From Dyadobacter sp. MSC1_007 (GTDB lineage Bacteria > Bacteroidota > Bacteroidia > Cytophagales > Spirosomataceae): 64,000 nt of DNA. Made by a program: the position numbers and the translations under genes. The notes under the pieces were generated by a model that worked only from the letters and a program-made list of their open reading frames with translations, made no database searches and was not told the DNA's origin. Location of the stretch: the NCBI RefSeq assembly GCF_023667495.1, contig NZ_JAMOZL010000011.1:271204-335203 (forward strand). Direction: 5' to 3'. Position 1 is the stretch's first letter; each line of letters opens with the position of its first letter. Of the stretch, positions 37,080 through 45,249 are shown piece by piece.

Positions 37080-37313
37080 TTAGACGTTACATTCGTTGCG
37101 AGACATGCGGTTCCAGATCCATGTCCAGGCAAACCGTTTCCAATTTTTAAGTGCTTTACTGTGGGCGTTCTGCCATCGTTTCCCATTATAATGGCTCAAA
37201 AATCTTTCTGCTTCCACCAGGGACGCCCCTTGCTGTAAAAAATAAACCCTGACGTACTTTTCGTCAGGGGGACACTGGCTTCCAAAGCCAGTTGAGCTCT
37301 GTCTCAGCTTCAT
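37080..37313 (-). CDS. Small DnaT-like / replication-associated domain protein
   Basis: 77 residues. The stretch DEKYVRVYFLQQGASLVEAERFLSHYNGKRWQ followed by NWKRFAWTWIWNR resembles the short DNA-binding module (pattern YF...G...EA..F..HY...GW / W...A..W) found in phage and plasmid replication proteins. Its ATG overlaps the TGA of the upstream HTH gene (ATGA, 37310-37313), giving translational coupling. A terminator-like hairpin lies inside this frame (37247-37269). Confidence 0.6.
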   Translation of the reverse strand: MKLRQSSTGFGSQCPPDEKYVRVYFLQQGASLVEAERFLSHYNGKRWQNAHSKALKNWKRFAWTWIWNRMSRNECNV

Positions 37314-37630
37314 TTGACCGCAGCAGTCTTAAACTTTTCAAACATTTTTTCGATATCAGCACGGTCATAATAGATCACGCCACCGATCCGCATGAAACTA
37401 AGTTGACGACCTGCGCGCATGGCATGGAGCTTGCCGGGTGATATATCGAGCAATTTCCGCACTTCCCTAGATTTAAGCCATTGCTTGGATAGCTGAGTGC
37501 CCTCTCCTGCAAGTAGCCTTCTCATTTCCGAGAACATCTGCTCCTTGAATTTTTCCAGATCTGCTAATGTGACTAATTGATGCGTGAATAACGCTGAACT
37601 CTGCTCAGTTTGCTTGCCCCTCTTTTCCAT
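37310..37630 (-). CDS. Helix-turn-helix excisionase-like protein
   Basis: 106 residues from ATG at 37630 (MEKRGKQTEQSS); the longer frame adds a region with no protein-like content. A MerR/Xis-type helix-turn-helix follows: SREVRKLLDISPGKLHAMRAGRQLSFMRIGGVIYYDRADIEKMFEKFK. Such proteins are typical DNA-binding helpers of Bacteroidota mobile elements (excision, transfer or replication control). It is coupled to the small gene that follows. Confidence 0.78.
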   Translation of the reverse strand: MEKRGKQTEQSSALFTHQLVTLADLEKFKEQMFSEMRRLLAGEGTQLSKQWLKSREVRKLLDISPGKLHAMRAGRQLSFMRIGGVIYYDRADIEKMFEKFKTAAVK

Positions 37631-37756
37631 GGTTCTTTCTTTTGCGTTAACTAACCCGAAAACATCGACTCTCATGTGTAACCAATGTTTTCGCCTGGAA
37701 AATAATAGGCAGCATTTGATTATTGCTTCTTTTTTTTCCGGTGGAATAAAAAGAAT

Positions 37757-37795
37757 AAAGTGCCGTTCGATGCGGCTGGCATCGAACGGCACTTT
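37757..37795 (-). terminator. Strong terminator after ardA
   Basis: Perfect 17-bp stem with arms 37757-37773 and 37779-37795 and a 5-nt loop (GGCTG). On the minus strand it is followed by a T-rich run (TTCTTTTTATTCC). It separates ardA from the HTH gene. Confidence 0.9.
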
Positions 37796-37800
37796 GGGTT

Positions 37801-38358
37801 TTAATAATTAGTGAATACATGACCTTCGTATTCGCGGTACCCCTCCAAAAACAGGTCCCTGGCGAAGGCCTCGTAATCAAAGTATCGTTCAAGTGTAGAT
37901 GGCATGTGTGATAACAATCCTATCTCTTCGACGTATTGGTAGGTGTATTCGAGGGCAGCATTTTTCATTGAACCTCCAAAGAATCCCCGGTAGCATTCCC
38001 GGAAACTTTCAAGCTGGTCTTCCAGCTCGTATCCGTTGGATGGCCAATAGTTGATCTGATTGCAGTAAATTTCGAATGCTTCGGCAGTCTCATCATCCAT
38101 TTCATCGATCGCCTCAAAATAGGCAAATGCTTCTTTTTGTAGACTGCATTCCGATATCAAAAAATCAGGGATGTTCTCCCAGTCCTGGAACATGAGTTCC
38201 GGATCCAGTTCATTCCGGTGAAACTCGTAGCAGTCTTGGAGGAATTCTTTCAGATTTCCAAAGTCTGAAAGCTCAAACCATTTACCGAACAGTGAGCCAC
38301 TGTTGTACTCACCATAGGTTCCTACGTAGATTCTTGGTGCATTTTCGAGATTTTTCAT
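37801..38358 (-). CDS. ardA: Antirestriction protein ArdA
   Basis: 185 residues from ATG at 38358 (MKNLENAPRIYVGTYGEYNSG); the extra upstream frame to 38436 is GC-rich leader sequence. The fold-defining ArdA stretch PRIYVGTYGEYNSGSLFGKWFEL, an acidic body and DNA-mimic character (many D/E) support the call. ArdA imitates DNA and blocks type I restriction enzymes when an element enters a cell by conjugation, so it fits the mobilizable element. A GC-rich palindromic leader lies upstream (38384-38567). Confidence 0.88.
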   Translation of the reverse strand: MKNLENAPRIYVGTYGEYNSGSLFGKWFELSDFGNLKEFLQDCYEFHRNELDPELMFQDWENIPDFLISECSLQKEAFAYFEAIDEMDDETAEAFEIYCNQINYWPSNGYELEDQLESFRECYRGFFGGSMKNAALEYTYQYVEEIGLLSHMPSTLERYFDYEAFARDLFLEGYREYEGHVFTNY

Positions 38359-38383
38359 GATTGAAAGGCATTTAAGTAGCTTT

Positions 38384-38567
38384 GGCCCCGGCGGGGCCGC
38401 CCAGGCTTTGTGCTCAGGGCAATCGCTGCCTATCAATCGAAGAAAAAATGACGGGGCCCCGTCCCCTTGGTTGCAAGCCCATCCGGCGGTTTAAGGGGCG
38501 GTTGGCTATTGCGGGATCAGCTAAAAAAGCCGGATGACGCAGTGCAGGCTTGCAACCGTCATTTTTT
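38384..38567. other. Structured non-coding leader between ardA and the HEPN gene
   Basis: The 301-bp gap 38359-38659 is unusually palindromic. GGCCCC-GGC-GGGGCC is at 38384-38398, and a perfect ACGGGGCCCCGT at 38451-38462. A long-range inverted repeat pairs AAAAAATGACGG (38443) and GGTTGCAAGCC (38469) with 38547-38567; the left arm carries an extra 14-16 nt. In conjugative systems, leading-region genes such as ardA can be driven from hairpin promoters in single-stranded DNA; that role here is speculation. Confidence 0.5.
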
Positions 38568-38659
38568 GCTTTGTAACTTTCGTTTGCACTGAACGCATTG
38601 TTTAATGATTTTTATGGGTGATCTCAGCGATCGGGACCACCTTCATACTCACGCCCCCA

Positions 38660-40078
38660 TTAAGTTCTCATTGCGCGCACTCGCTCTTCAAACACTGCTT
38701 CCGCTAATTCAAGCAGACCAGAGACCCGTGAGGAGATCAGTTCAACATCCTTCTTGCTGATTTCATACTGAAGATTGTATCTGGCTTGAAGGTACGCGTC
38801 TTCCAAAAGCTGCAAAAGCCTTTCTTCGTCCGGCGAACCGCCCGGAAAGACTTCATTTAACTGAGGCGCTAACCTATGGTTGAACCTTTTAAGTGATCTG
38901 ATGGAATGGGTGCGCCGTTCGCTTCCATAAAGTGCGATAGCGGTAGCACGAAATGTAGTTTCAGTAGCTTGTTGAAGCATAAACACCGATAACGCGTGCT
39001 CACTTATTTGCCGGTAGTACTCTCCTCCCTCAAAGAACTTTCTGGCTTTGCCCATCCCGGCGACAAAATTGCGAGTTGATTTCTCAATCAATTCTGCGAG
39101 CGTTTCCTGTGGCACTTTCGGTAATGGTGTAGCGCTCCTTTGGTAAACAAGGTGTTCGGAGGCGCATGTCAAAGAAAAATACACTTGCCCGCTAATAAGC
39201 GCCTGATGGATATCCGATAATTTGTGAACTGAGCAGCAGAGCCTTTCATCGCCCGCACTAAATAGCTCAACGATGGACTGGTGTTCTTTGAAGTGCTTCT
39301 GGTTATCGTCAGCAAACACAATCAGAAGGTCCCTATATGACTTCTGCTCCATTGAATCTGGCGCGGGATGCTTTACCTCGAATATTAATAGCGGGTCGAG
39401 CGCTGCAATTAACAGTTCGATAATTGCCTTGCTACCAGTTACTTTCCCAAGGCGGCGTTTTTGGTATGGAATTCCTGCGTCGCGCCTTGAAATCAGGAAA
39501 ACGGCTTCAAGAAGTGATTCAAGCAATTCGTACTGAATAATCTCGGCGCATTCGCCGGTGGCTTCGCAAATACTTACCTTGCTTAACCCATACTCTACCC
39601 AGTCTTCCAGAATCCCTTGCCACTCATCATAGCTGTACACATTAAAAACCCGTTTAATCGCCAAGATTGGCCGTTCTGTCTCAGCAAGCGTTAGCCTGCG
39701 GATCTCGCCACCATACCGGTCGCTAAGCTCTCTTAGACCGCGCATGTGCTGTTTGTCGGCTTCGATCTGCTCCTGGCTAAAAGGCTGAAAATCGACAGCG
39801 ACAAGGTCATTTTCCTCATCATCGGCAACATCTAACAACAGCCTGCAGGCTGTTATGATTTTATGCAAATGTCTTTTCAGGCAAAGTACAGTGGACGGGT
39901 CGCCCATAAATGAAAACGGCCTCTCTGTGGTCACAGATTTTAGAAACTCCCACAGTTCGACACGCATGTAGTCCAGATCGGTAGCGTGAAAGAAATCCGC
40001 AATTATGCTGCGAGCATCTGACAATTTCTGCTCATTCGGAATACGATTTTCGCTGGCTGTTGTGTTTTCCGTCTCCAT
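38660..40078 (-). CDS. HEPN-domain protein with nucleotidyltransferase-like middle part
   Basis: About 472 residues from ATG at 40078 (METENTTASENR). The C-terminal part GGEYYRQISEHALSVFMLQQATETTFRATAIALYG, then YLQARYNLQYEISKKDVELIS resembles HEPN domains of Bacteroidota element proteins. The middle YRDLLIVFADDNQKHFKEHQSIVELF looks like a degenerate nucleotidyltransferase-type (MNT) fold. HEPN proteins are RNA-cleaving or RNA-binding effectors. No clear Rx4-6H catalytic site was placed with confidence, so activity is uncertain. It is divergent from an XRE regulator. Confidence 0.7.
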   Translation of the reverse strand: METENTTASENRIPNEQKLSDARSIIADFFHATDLDYMRVELWEFLKSVTTERPFSFMGDPSTVLCLKRHLHKIITACRLLLDVADDEENDLVAVDFQPFSQEQIEADKQHMRGLRELSDRYGGEIRRLTLAETERPILAIKRVFNVYSYDEWQGILEDWVEYGLSKVSICEATGECAEIIQYELLESLLEAVFLISRRDAGIPYQKRRLGKVTGSKAIIELLIAALDPLLIFEVKHPAPDSMEQKSYRDLLIVFADDNQKHFKEHQSIVELFSAGDERLCCSVHKLSDIHQALISGQVYFSLTCASEHLVYQRSATPLPKVPQETLAELIEKSTRNFVAGMGKARKFFEGGEYYRQISEHALSVFMLQQATETTFRATAIALYGSERRTHSIRSLKRFNHRLAPQLNEVFPGGSPDEERLLQLLEDAYLQARYNLQYEISKKDVELISSRVSGLLELAEAVFEERVRAMRT

Positions 40079-40218
40079 AGCTTCTCTTTTTTTAGCAAAA
40101 AAGAGGCCCAGACTGAGCGTGCTGAACCATGGCAAGTTGTATCCTACCAGAGAACGTTAGTAAAACACTTTAACGCGACCTGTTGACGTTGGCCCGGATA
40201 TTTCTTTTATTTGTAACC

Positions 40219-40632
40219 ATGAGCACAGCAACAAAACCCAATCATATCGGTTACAAGATCGGCCGGATTCGCGAACTACGGGGTCTGAAGCAGGAATATA
40301 TCGCCCACCAGCTAAACGTCAGCCAACAAACTATCTCGAAGATTGAGCAAAGTGAAACAATTGATGAAGAGATGCTGAACCAAATCAGCAAGGTTCTCGG
40401 TGTTTCCGCAGAAGGAATTAAAAACTTTAGTGAGGACGCTGTGTTTAACTACTTCAATAACTTTAATGACAATAGTGTTAATCACGGGCCTTTCAATAAT
40501 AACCAATGCACTTTCAATCCACTCGATAAACTTGTAGACCTTTTCGAGGAGCACAAAAAATTGTACGAGCGTTTATTGCAGAGCGAGCGAGAAAAGGTCG
40601 AACTGCTGCAAGCGAAGAAAGACCAGCGCTAG
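40219..40632 (+). CDS. XRE-family helix-turn-helix regulator
   Basis: 137 residues from ATG at 40219 (MSTATKPNHIGYKIG); the preceding 36 nt in frame code hydrophobic residues and are unlikely to be translated. HTH: RIRELRGLKQEYIAHQLNVSQQTISKIEQSETID. The C-terminal part holds an Asn-rich linker FNYFNNFNDNSVNHGPFNNN and a helical tail DLFEEHKKLYERLLQSEREKVELL. It faces away from the HEPN gene (141 bp between starts), so it may repress it, a toxin/antitoxin-like arrangement. Confidence 0.85.
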   Translation: MSTATKPNHIGYKIGRIRELRGLKQEYIAHQLNVSQQTISKIEQSETIDEEMLNQISKVLGVSAEGIKNFSEDAVFNYFNNFNDNSVNHGPFNNNQCTFNPLDKLVDLFEEHKKLYERLLQSEREKVELLQAKKDQR

Positions 40633-40659
40633 TCCTGCCAATTGGCAGTTTTTTAGCGT

Positions 40660-41338
40660 TCACAATCTCGGCCCCTTTCGCTGTTTCTGTGTAGGTTGAT
40701 CTTCCTCTGGCTGAAATGTAATCCACGGTCTGTGCACAGCCTGGCTAAGGCGCATACTTGTTTCATCCCAATCGAATTTCCTATCAAGTAGTTTGATTGG
40801 CACCGAAAAATCGATGTCCTTGTGGTACAACAGACTTGTCTTGGCAATTTGCGGACTGGCCTGAGGGTATTTATCTGCGTAAGCTTTTACGAGCACTACC
40901 AGTGGTAACTTTTCTAAAAGAGAATAGACATCGGTGAAATCTTTGATTCTGCTCCCGTTTTGCACGATTGCCGAAAGCTTCATTGCCCCGATATCTTCCA
41001 ATGAAAGCATCCTGATCCCACTCGTTAGCTCTACGGGTTTGATGAGCGGGTATTGGTGACTGATGAAGTCTACCTTGACATCGTCGATAAATCCGAAGAC
41101 GCCATTCTTGACCGTTTTTTCGTCTGTCAGTCCGTACCCCCTTTTTTAGATGCTCAGTTAACGTAGAAGAGTCAAAATCTTTGCCGATGAAAAGGTCAAT
41201 ATCGATAGAAATCCTGTGGCCTAACTTTAAGGACAGTGCTGTTCCACCAACAAGGTAGAAATCCGCAAGATTTTCATCGGCCATCAGCCGACGAATCAAA
41301 GCCAGTGTGCCGGCCTCGACTGTTTCTTCGTGTAGCAT
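40660..41338 (-). pseudogene. AbiEii-like nucleotidyltransferase, frameshifted
   Basis: The 5' frame (41338) has the nucleotidyltransferase motif FYLVGGTALSLKLGHRISIDIDLFIGKDF. It runs into a homopolymer CCCCC/TTTTTT at 41137-41147 (A6G5 on the coding strand), after which the other frame gives MLSLEDIGAMKLSAIVQNGSRIKDFTDVYSLLE to a stop at 40660. Removing one G rejoins both parts (about 225 residues). The pair with the next gene resembles AbiE-type toxin-antitoxin loci. The break could be a real mutation, a slippage site or a sequencing error. Confidence 0.72.
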
Positions 41339-41616
41339 AGCATTTCCTCTTTTTTAATAGGAAAGTATCTGCAAGCCTCTTCAATGGCATAATCCGGCAA
41401 AAAAACAATTTCGTTTTTAAGGGTGTCAACGACTTTTTGCAACCCATAGAAGCGAACTAATTCTTGCCATTGCTGCTCTTTACCTCGCTCGATGATCCGG
41501 GCGATAACGGTTTTATAGGACGCCTGCCAGTCTATCTTCTCATAGTCCAAATCCCAAAACCACTTGGGGGCAAAATCAGGTTTTTCAAGCGTTGTTGGCT
41601 GTTGCATGGTCGTCAA
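41296..41616 (-). CDS. Antitoxin-like partner of the AbiEii-type gene (DUF6922-like)
   Basis: 106 residues. WFWDLDYEKIDWQASYKTVIARIIERGKEQQWQELVRFYGLQKVVDTLKN, with YAIEEACRYFPIKKEEM, resembles the small helical genes that precede AbiEii nucleotidyltransferases in Bacteroidota. It overlaps the start of the nucleotidyltransferase by 43 bp. Assignment is by context and appearance; a search would be needed. Confidence 0.6.
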   Translation of the reverse strand: MTTMQQPTTLEKPDFAPKWFWDLDYEKIDWQASYKTVIARIIERGKEQQWQELVRFYGLQKVVDTLKNEIVFLPDYAIEEACRYFPIKKEEMLCYTKKQSRPAHWL

Positions 41617-41712
41617 GGTAAGAGATGCTGGAGGCCTTTAGGCTCAAAAGTTAACGAATCTATTGTGAAATCAGCCGCCTGTAATCAAATAGCTGCTCAC
41701 AGGCGACCGGAT

Positions 41713-42186
41713 TTAATCCGAATGAGCTGCTGCTTTGGCCTTTCTGCCACGAGGCTTGCCTGTGTATTCTGGTTTTGGCACTTCATTCTCAATAGCCAAC
41801 TCATATCCTTTGGTAGCCTGATCGAAATCAAAAATCTTGATTTTGAAAATCAGCTTTTGACTTTCAAAATCGACTCCGCCTTTTTTCAATATAACAGCAA
41901 GCGGAATTACATGCCCCCGACCGCTTTTCTCGAACGAAAATGTCTGGCCCGAATTTGTAGCCGGAACAAGATATACGGATTTAATTTTTCGCTTTCCTTG
42001 CTGTGTACCGATTTTAAAATTGGCAGACTCTGGATCAATTCCTAAGTCACCGAGCGCTGCTGCCGGAAAAACCAGCTTGCCGGAATTAGAAATGTAACCT
42101 GTTGGAAGTGGCGCTGCCTTTTCGGCTGCTTTGGTTTTAGGAACGTTTTCCTCTGGGGAAAAGAATTTAATAGCTTTCAGCTTCAT
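41713..42186 (-). CDS. Mobile-element protein of unknown function
   Basis: 157 residues from ATG at 42186 (MKLKAIKFFSPEENVP); the longer frame to 42345 is a shadow of the relaxase 3' end. Features: SNSGKLVFPAAALGDLGIDP, KRKIKSVYLVPATNSG and a basic tail GKPRGRKAKAAAHSD. It is not recognised as a known family. It lies directly downstream of the relaxase gene on the same strand. Confidence 0.6.
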   Translation of the reverse strand: MKLKAIKFFSPEENVPKTKAAEKAAPLPTGYISNSGKLVFPAAALGDLGIDPESANFKIGTQQGKRKIKSVYLVPATNSGQTFSFEKSGRGHVIPLAVILKKGGVDFESQKLIFKIKIFDFDQATKGYELAIENEVPKPEYTGKPRGRKAKAAAHSD

Positions 42187-42241
42187 GGTGCTATGGGTTG
42201 TTTTTGTGCTAAAATAAAGCATTCTCCCTAGAAACTGGCAT

Positions 42242-43087
42242 CTAAATACCCAGGCCCTGTTTCTTCTGCCTTTTTTGCTCCTGCTGCAACTGCTCTTTAA
42301 CCTGTATTCCGATGTTTTGAGCCAGTCGTTTTTCAATGAAGGCAAGGGAATAGCTCCGTCCTAAGTCAGAGCCCTTAATCTTGACATTTTTCCGCATATT
42401 ATAGAATGCAATCCCTCTTCCAATATAAGTCTTGTACCCTTGGGTTAACAATTTCGCTTTGAGCTCATCGATCGATGCTACGGTATTTAAAAGCTGGTCA
42501 ATGGATGATTTAAGATTCAAATGCTGCTTGTCGGTCAGCACATTTTCAAGCCCGGGCCGCTTATTGATCCTCATTTCCGGCGCTTGCATTAATTCAAGCC
42601 GTTGTTCCATTCTCCGGCAGAATTCGCCCGTTCTGGCGTAGTTATGAAAATGCTTTGACGTGTTTTTACCATCGTAATTAATGCGGTTGGCAACAATATG
42701 GAAGTGTACGTTCGCCGTGTCCTCATGTTTGAAAACCAGCATCTGGTTCTGTTCAAACCCAAACTCTTTGGCAAATTCCGTGGAAATCTCTGCGATCGTT
42801 TCGTTGCCAGGCTTTTCGCCCGGCGCGAAGCTAAATGACTGGTGCCACATGAATTTTTTCAGGTTCATATTTTGCATATGATTACTGGTAAACTGGTTGA
42901 TCAAATAGTTCAGGTCCAATTTCCCGTCTGCGTGCATTTTTATACCGAGGTTTTGAATATAAACCAGTTCCCCTCGGACATCCTGTTCTTCTACCTGTTG
43001 CCGCATCTTCGCGGAGACACGCTTGTCGTAATAGCAATATTCGATCAGCCCTTTGGCGTAGCTGCCAAGGCTTGCCTTTCCAATCAT
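42242..43087 (-). CDS. Relaxase / mobilization nuclease
   Basis: 281 residues. The N-terminal relaxase region has KKFMWHQSFSFAPGEKPGNE, with HxH metal ligands in DTANVHFHIVANRI (about 125-138) and the tyrosine candidates upstream (YAKGLIEYCYYDKR). It should nick at oriT and lead the transferred strand. It is shorter than many mob proteins, which fits a mobilizable element that borrows a transfer machine. The 3' end of mobC overlaps its start by ATGA. Confidence 0.82.
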   Translation of the reverse strand: MIGKASLGSYAKGLIEYCYYDKRVSAKMRQQVEEQDVRGELVYIQNLGIKMHADGKLDLNYLINQFTSNHMQNMNLKKFMWHQSFSFAPGEKPGNETIAEISTEFAKEFGFEQNQMLVFKHEDTANVHFHIVANRINYDGKNTSKHFHNYARTGEFCRRMEQRLELMQAPEMRINKRPGLENVLTDKQHLNLKSSIDQLLNTVASIDELKAKLLTQGYKTYIGRGIAFYNMRKNVKIKGSDLGRSYSLAFIEKRLAQNIGIQVKEQLQQEQKRQKKQGLGI

Positions 43088-43743
43088 AACTTCATCTTTT
43101 TCATGGTTGCACTTAAAGCTTTTTCAATCTCAGCGTGAACGGAAAGGGCATCTGTTTCACCAGATTTCCAGAGCGGCGCGAGCTCTTCAAGTGGCTGCGA
43201 ATAGTAGGCTTCATATTTATGCTGCAAATCACCGATCAGGCGGCTGGTAGCGCTACATCTTATTAGTACCCGATGCTTGCCTTCGGTTTCAGATAGCACT
43301 TCAGAAAGATAAGAGCTAAGCTCATTTGACCATCTGAGAAGCTCGTCGAACGCCTTTTCCATGCTGCGGATCTCAAAGCTTTCAAACACCCAAAGGGTGA
43401 TAAGATCGGCGAGCAGCCTAACCCGCTGGCTACTCTGCTGCCACTGGCCTGAAAGCATCTGGTGTCCCTTGGTTTTTAAGGCAGCCAAAGACAAAACACC
43501 GGCAAGTTGTTCCAGTATCCGGATCGTATCAGCAGTCGCCCTCGGAAGTGTCCTTTTCGCTGGTCGTTTGAACGGTATGTCCAATGCAAGGGTCAGAAAA
43601 AACTGGCTGGCTGAAAGCCCGCTCCTTTCAATCAGCTCGTTAATCTGTCTTTTCTGATCAGCGCTTACCCAAACTGAGAAGTGATCCCGTTTGGCAGTGC
43701 CCTTCTCCTTCGGCGGCCTGCCTTTTTGTTTCTGGTTTTCCAT
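43084..43743 (-). CDS. MobC-like mobilization accessory protein
   Basis: 219 residues from ATG at 43743 (MENQKQKGRPPKEKG); the longer upstream frame covers the oriT-like region. N-terminal basic segment and a ribbon-helix-helix-like stretch KRDHFSVWVSADQKRQINELIERSGLSASQFFLTLAL, then helical sequence. Such proteins bind oriT and assist the relaxase. The 4-bp overlap with the relaxase (43084-43087) indicates coupling. Confidence 0.75.
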   Translation of the reverse strand: MENQKQKGRPPKEKGTAKRDHFSVWVSADQKRQINELIERSGLSASQFFLTLALDIPFKRPAKRTLPRATADTIRILEQLAGVLSLAALKTKGHQMLSGQWQQSSQRVRLLADLITLWVFESFEIRSMEKAFDELLRWSNELSSYLSEVLSETEGKHRVLIRCSATSRLIGDLQHKYEAYYSQPLEELAPLWKSGETDALSVHAEIEKALSATMKKMKL

Positions 43744-43805
43744 GTGTCTATTTTGATTGGCTATGAGCCGGAGGCGAATAGCAGGGGTCCAGGGGTTTTC
43801 CCATG

Positions 43806-44036
43806 GCCAGCTCCCGCCGGGGAGTCGCTTTTTGCGACGTACCGGCGATAGCTGGCTGTGGAGGAAACCACCGTGCAGGATCTTTCCTGACCGTTTCTGG
43901 CTCAATTTTTCCTTTAAATGATTTTTCTGGATTACTTTTTGACTCTTTAGAGCACTTTCTGACTCTAAATATCCATTAATGACTCTTTGGGAGCGCATTT
44001 AGACCTTTCTGTCTCTCTTTTGGATCAATTTTTCCT
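43806..44036. other. Candidate oriT: hairpin, 20-bp iterons and flanking repeat
   Basis: Directly upstream of the mob genes. A long hairpin pairs GCCAGCTCCCGCCGG (43806-43820) with CCGGCGATAGCTGGC (43842-43856), two mismatches, around an inner GTCGC/GCGAC stem. Then TGACTCT occurs at 43940, 43960 and 43980, exactly 20 bp apart, within three degenerate 20-bp units (43934-43993). A 12-bp direct repeat TCAATTTTTCCT is at 43902 and 44025. This is the layout expected of oriT with relaxosome-binding sites; no nick site was identified. Confidence 0.5.
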
Positions 44037-44561
44037 ATGCAAGGGCACTTTGACCAATTTTCGTCGCGAGTCGAATTCGTAGGTCTTGCCGAAAACATAC
44101 TTGCCGCTTTTCGAAGGTGAAAGAAGAAGATACTCGATGCCGCCTGTCGTTTCTGTTTCCCCTTCCCGGATCAATGCCTGATAATTCGGTGCGTTCTCAT
44201 AAGCTGAAACGAAATCCTCGATCCGCTGGTAATCCACATACGTACTCATGTATACGTAGTACAGAATTCCAAGGATAAGTGCAGTAATCGAATACGGCAA
44301 TCCTTTACCTAAGCCGTGGATGAAAGCTTCCATGATCGAGCTAAATTGAATGGTCTTGACGGATTCCTTGATCTTGCCATTCAGCTTTTTGTTCTCATCT
44401 AGAACTGCCCGGAGCTGACTATCCATGTTTTGAAACTGGGCCTGGTTGTCCAGCAGTATGATTGCCGACCAATCGTCCATTTCGATCTCGTACCTGGCCA
44501 GGTACTCCGCTTTGATCCTGGCCAGGGTTTGTTTGTTAACAGCTTCGCTAGACATCGGCAA
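44025..44561 (-). CDS. Membrane protein in the ParA-like operon
   Basis: 178 residues. N-terminal cytoplasmic helices (EAVNKQTLARIKAEYLARYE; LDNQAQFQNMDSQLRAVLDENKKLNGK), one TM pair region LGKGLPYSITALILGILYYVYMSTYV, then a soluble tail. Not recognised as a named family. Overlaps the end of the ParA-like gene by 14 bp. Confidence 0.6.
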   Translation of the reverse strand: MPMSSEAVNKQTLARIKAEYLARYEIEMDDWSAIILLDNQAQFQNMDSQLRAVLDENKKLNGKIKESVKTIQFSSIMEAFIHGLGKGLPYSITALILGILYYVYMSTYVDYQRIEDFVSAYENAPNYQALIREGETETTGGIEYLLLSPSKSGKYVFGKTYEFDSRRKLVKVPLHRKN

Positions 44562-45246
44562 AGTTGATTTGTAGTTCTCGTTTAAGCCTTAGCCTCGGCC
44601 CAATCGTGTAAGTATCCAGCGCAAGGCCTTTTCGGATCCCTGTCAGGATCTCTGCCCCTAGAAATGATTCAGGTTCGAAATCTCCAAACCTGCGAAACGC
44701 GAGCCCCGTGTTATTACAGTTTTCTCTAAGCTCCTGTGTCAACTGTGGAAACTTGCGGAAAGTGGCCATGCTCTGCCAGACGACGATTTCAAAGTCCGCT
44801 TTGACAAGGTCGAACATCCTTAGCAAATAATCGATTGATGGATTGTAAGCACCTCCACCGCCAACTACAATATGAAAAGTGATTTCAAAACCCAGCCCTT
44901 CCGCAAAATCTTTGAGCGGGATGTCGTACTCGATGAGGGCTAGAAGCTGTTCGCTTTCAGGCGCACCGAAATCAAAGTAGGCTTCTTCGAAATCTTCCTT
45001 TGCAATGCTCTGCAAATAAGCCAGTAAATTATCACGTATCAAAAGACCTTTCTCGTCTAATAAGTTTGCAACATCGGATTGATCCTGATGGACGAATTTG
45101 AGCTGACGTGTACTGGTCTGCGTTGAAGCGTCAACGTCAATGAACAGGCACTTGGGATCTTGATAATGTTTGAGTGCAAAAAGGTACATCAGAATGGATT
45201 TGCCTACGCCTCCCTTGGCTTGAACTATAAAATGTAAGTTTTTCAT
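44548..45246 (-). CDS. ParA-like ATPase
   Basis: 232 residues. Deviant Walker A HFIVQAKGGVGKSILMYLF, then CLFIDVDASTQTSTRQLKF (Walker A' and switch) and NVDIVVWQ-like segments (VKADFEIVVWQS). ParA-family ATPases in mobile elements support maintenance or positioning of DNA or transfer complexes. It is preceded by two small DNA-binding-like genes (spacing 3 and 4 bp), giving a four-gene operon 45877-44025. Confidence 0.82.
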   Translation of the reverse strand: MKNLHFIVQAKGGVGKSILMYLFALKHYQDPKCLFIDVDASTQTSTRQLKFVHQDQSDVANLLDEKGLLIRDNLLAYLQSIAKEDFEEAYFDFGAPESEQLLALIEYDIPLKDFAEGLGFEITFHIVVGGGGAYNPSIDYLLRMFDLVKADFEIVVWQSMATFRKFPQLTQELRENCNNTGLAFRRFGDFEPESFLGAEILTGIRKGLALDTYTIGPRLRLKRELQINFADV

Positions 45247-45249
45247 TGG

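Noticed and set aside
37247..37269. Terminator for the HTH gene at 37310
   Set aside because: It lies inside the coupled downstream gene, so it is recorded as an internal hairpin only.
41137..41147. Programmed -1 frameshift at A_AAA_AAG in the AbiEii-like gene, as in dnaX
   Set aside because: The heptamer is in the right phase, but a -1 shift leads to TGA within five codons; the continuing frame needs +1, so the -1 mechanism does not join the halves.
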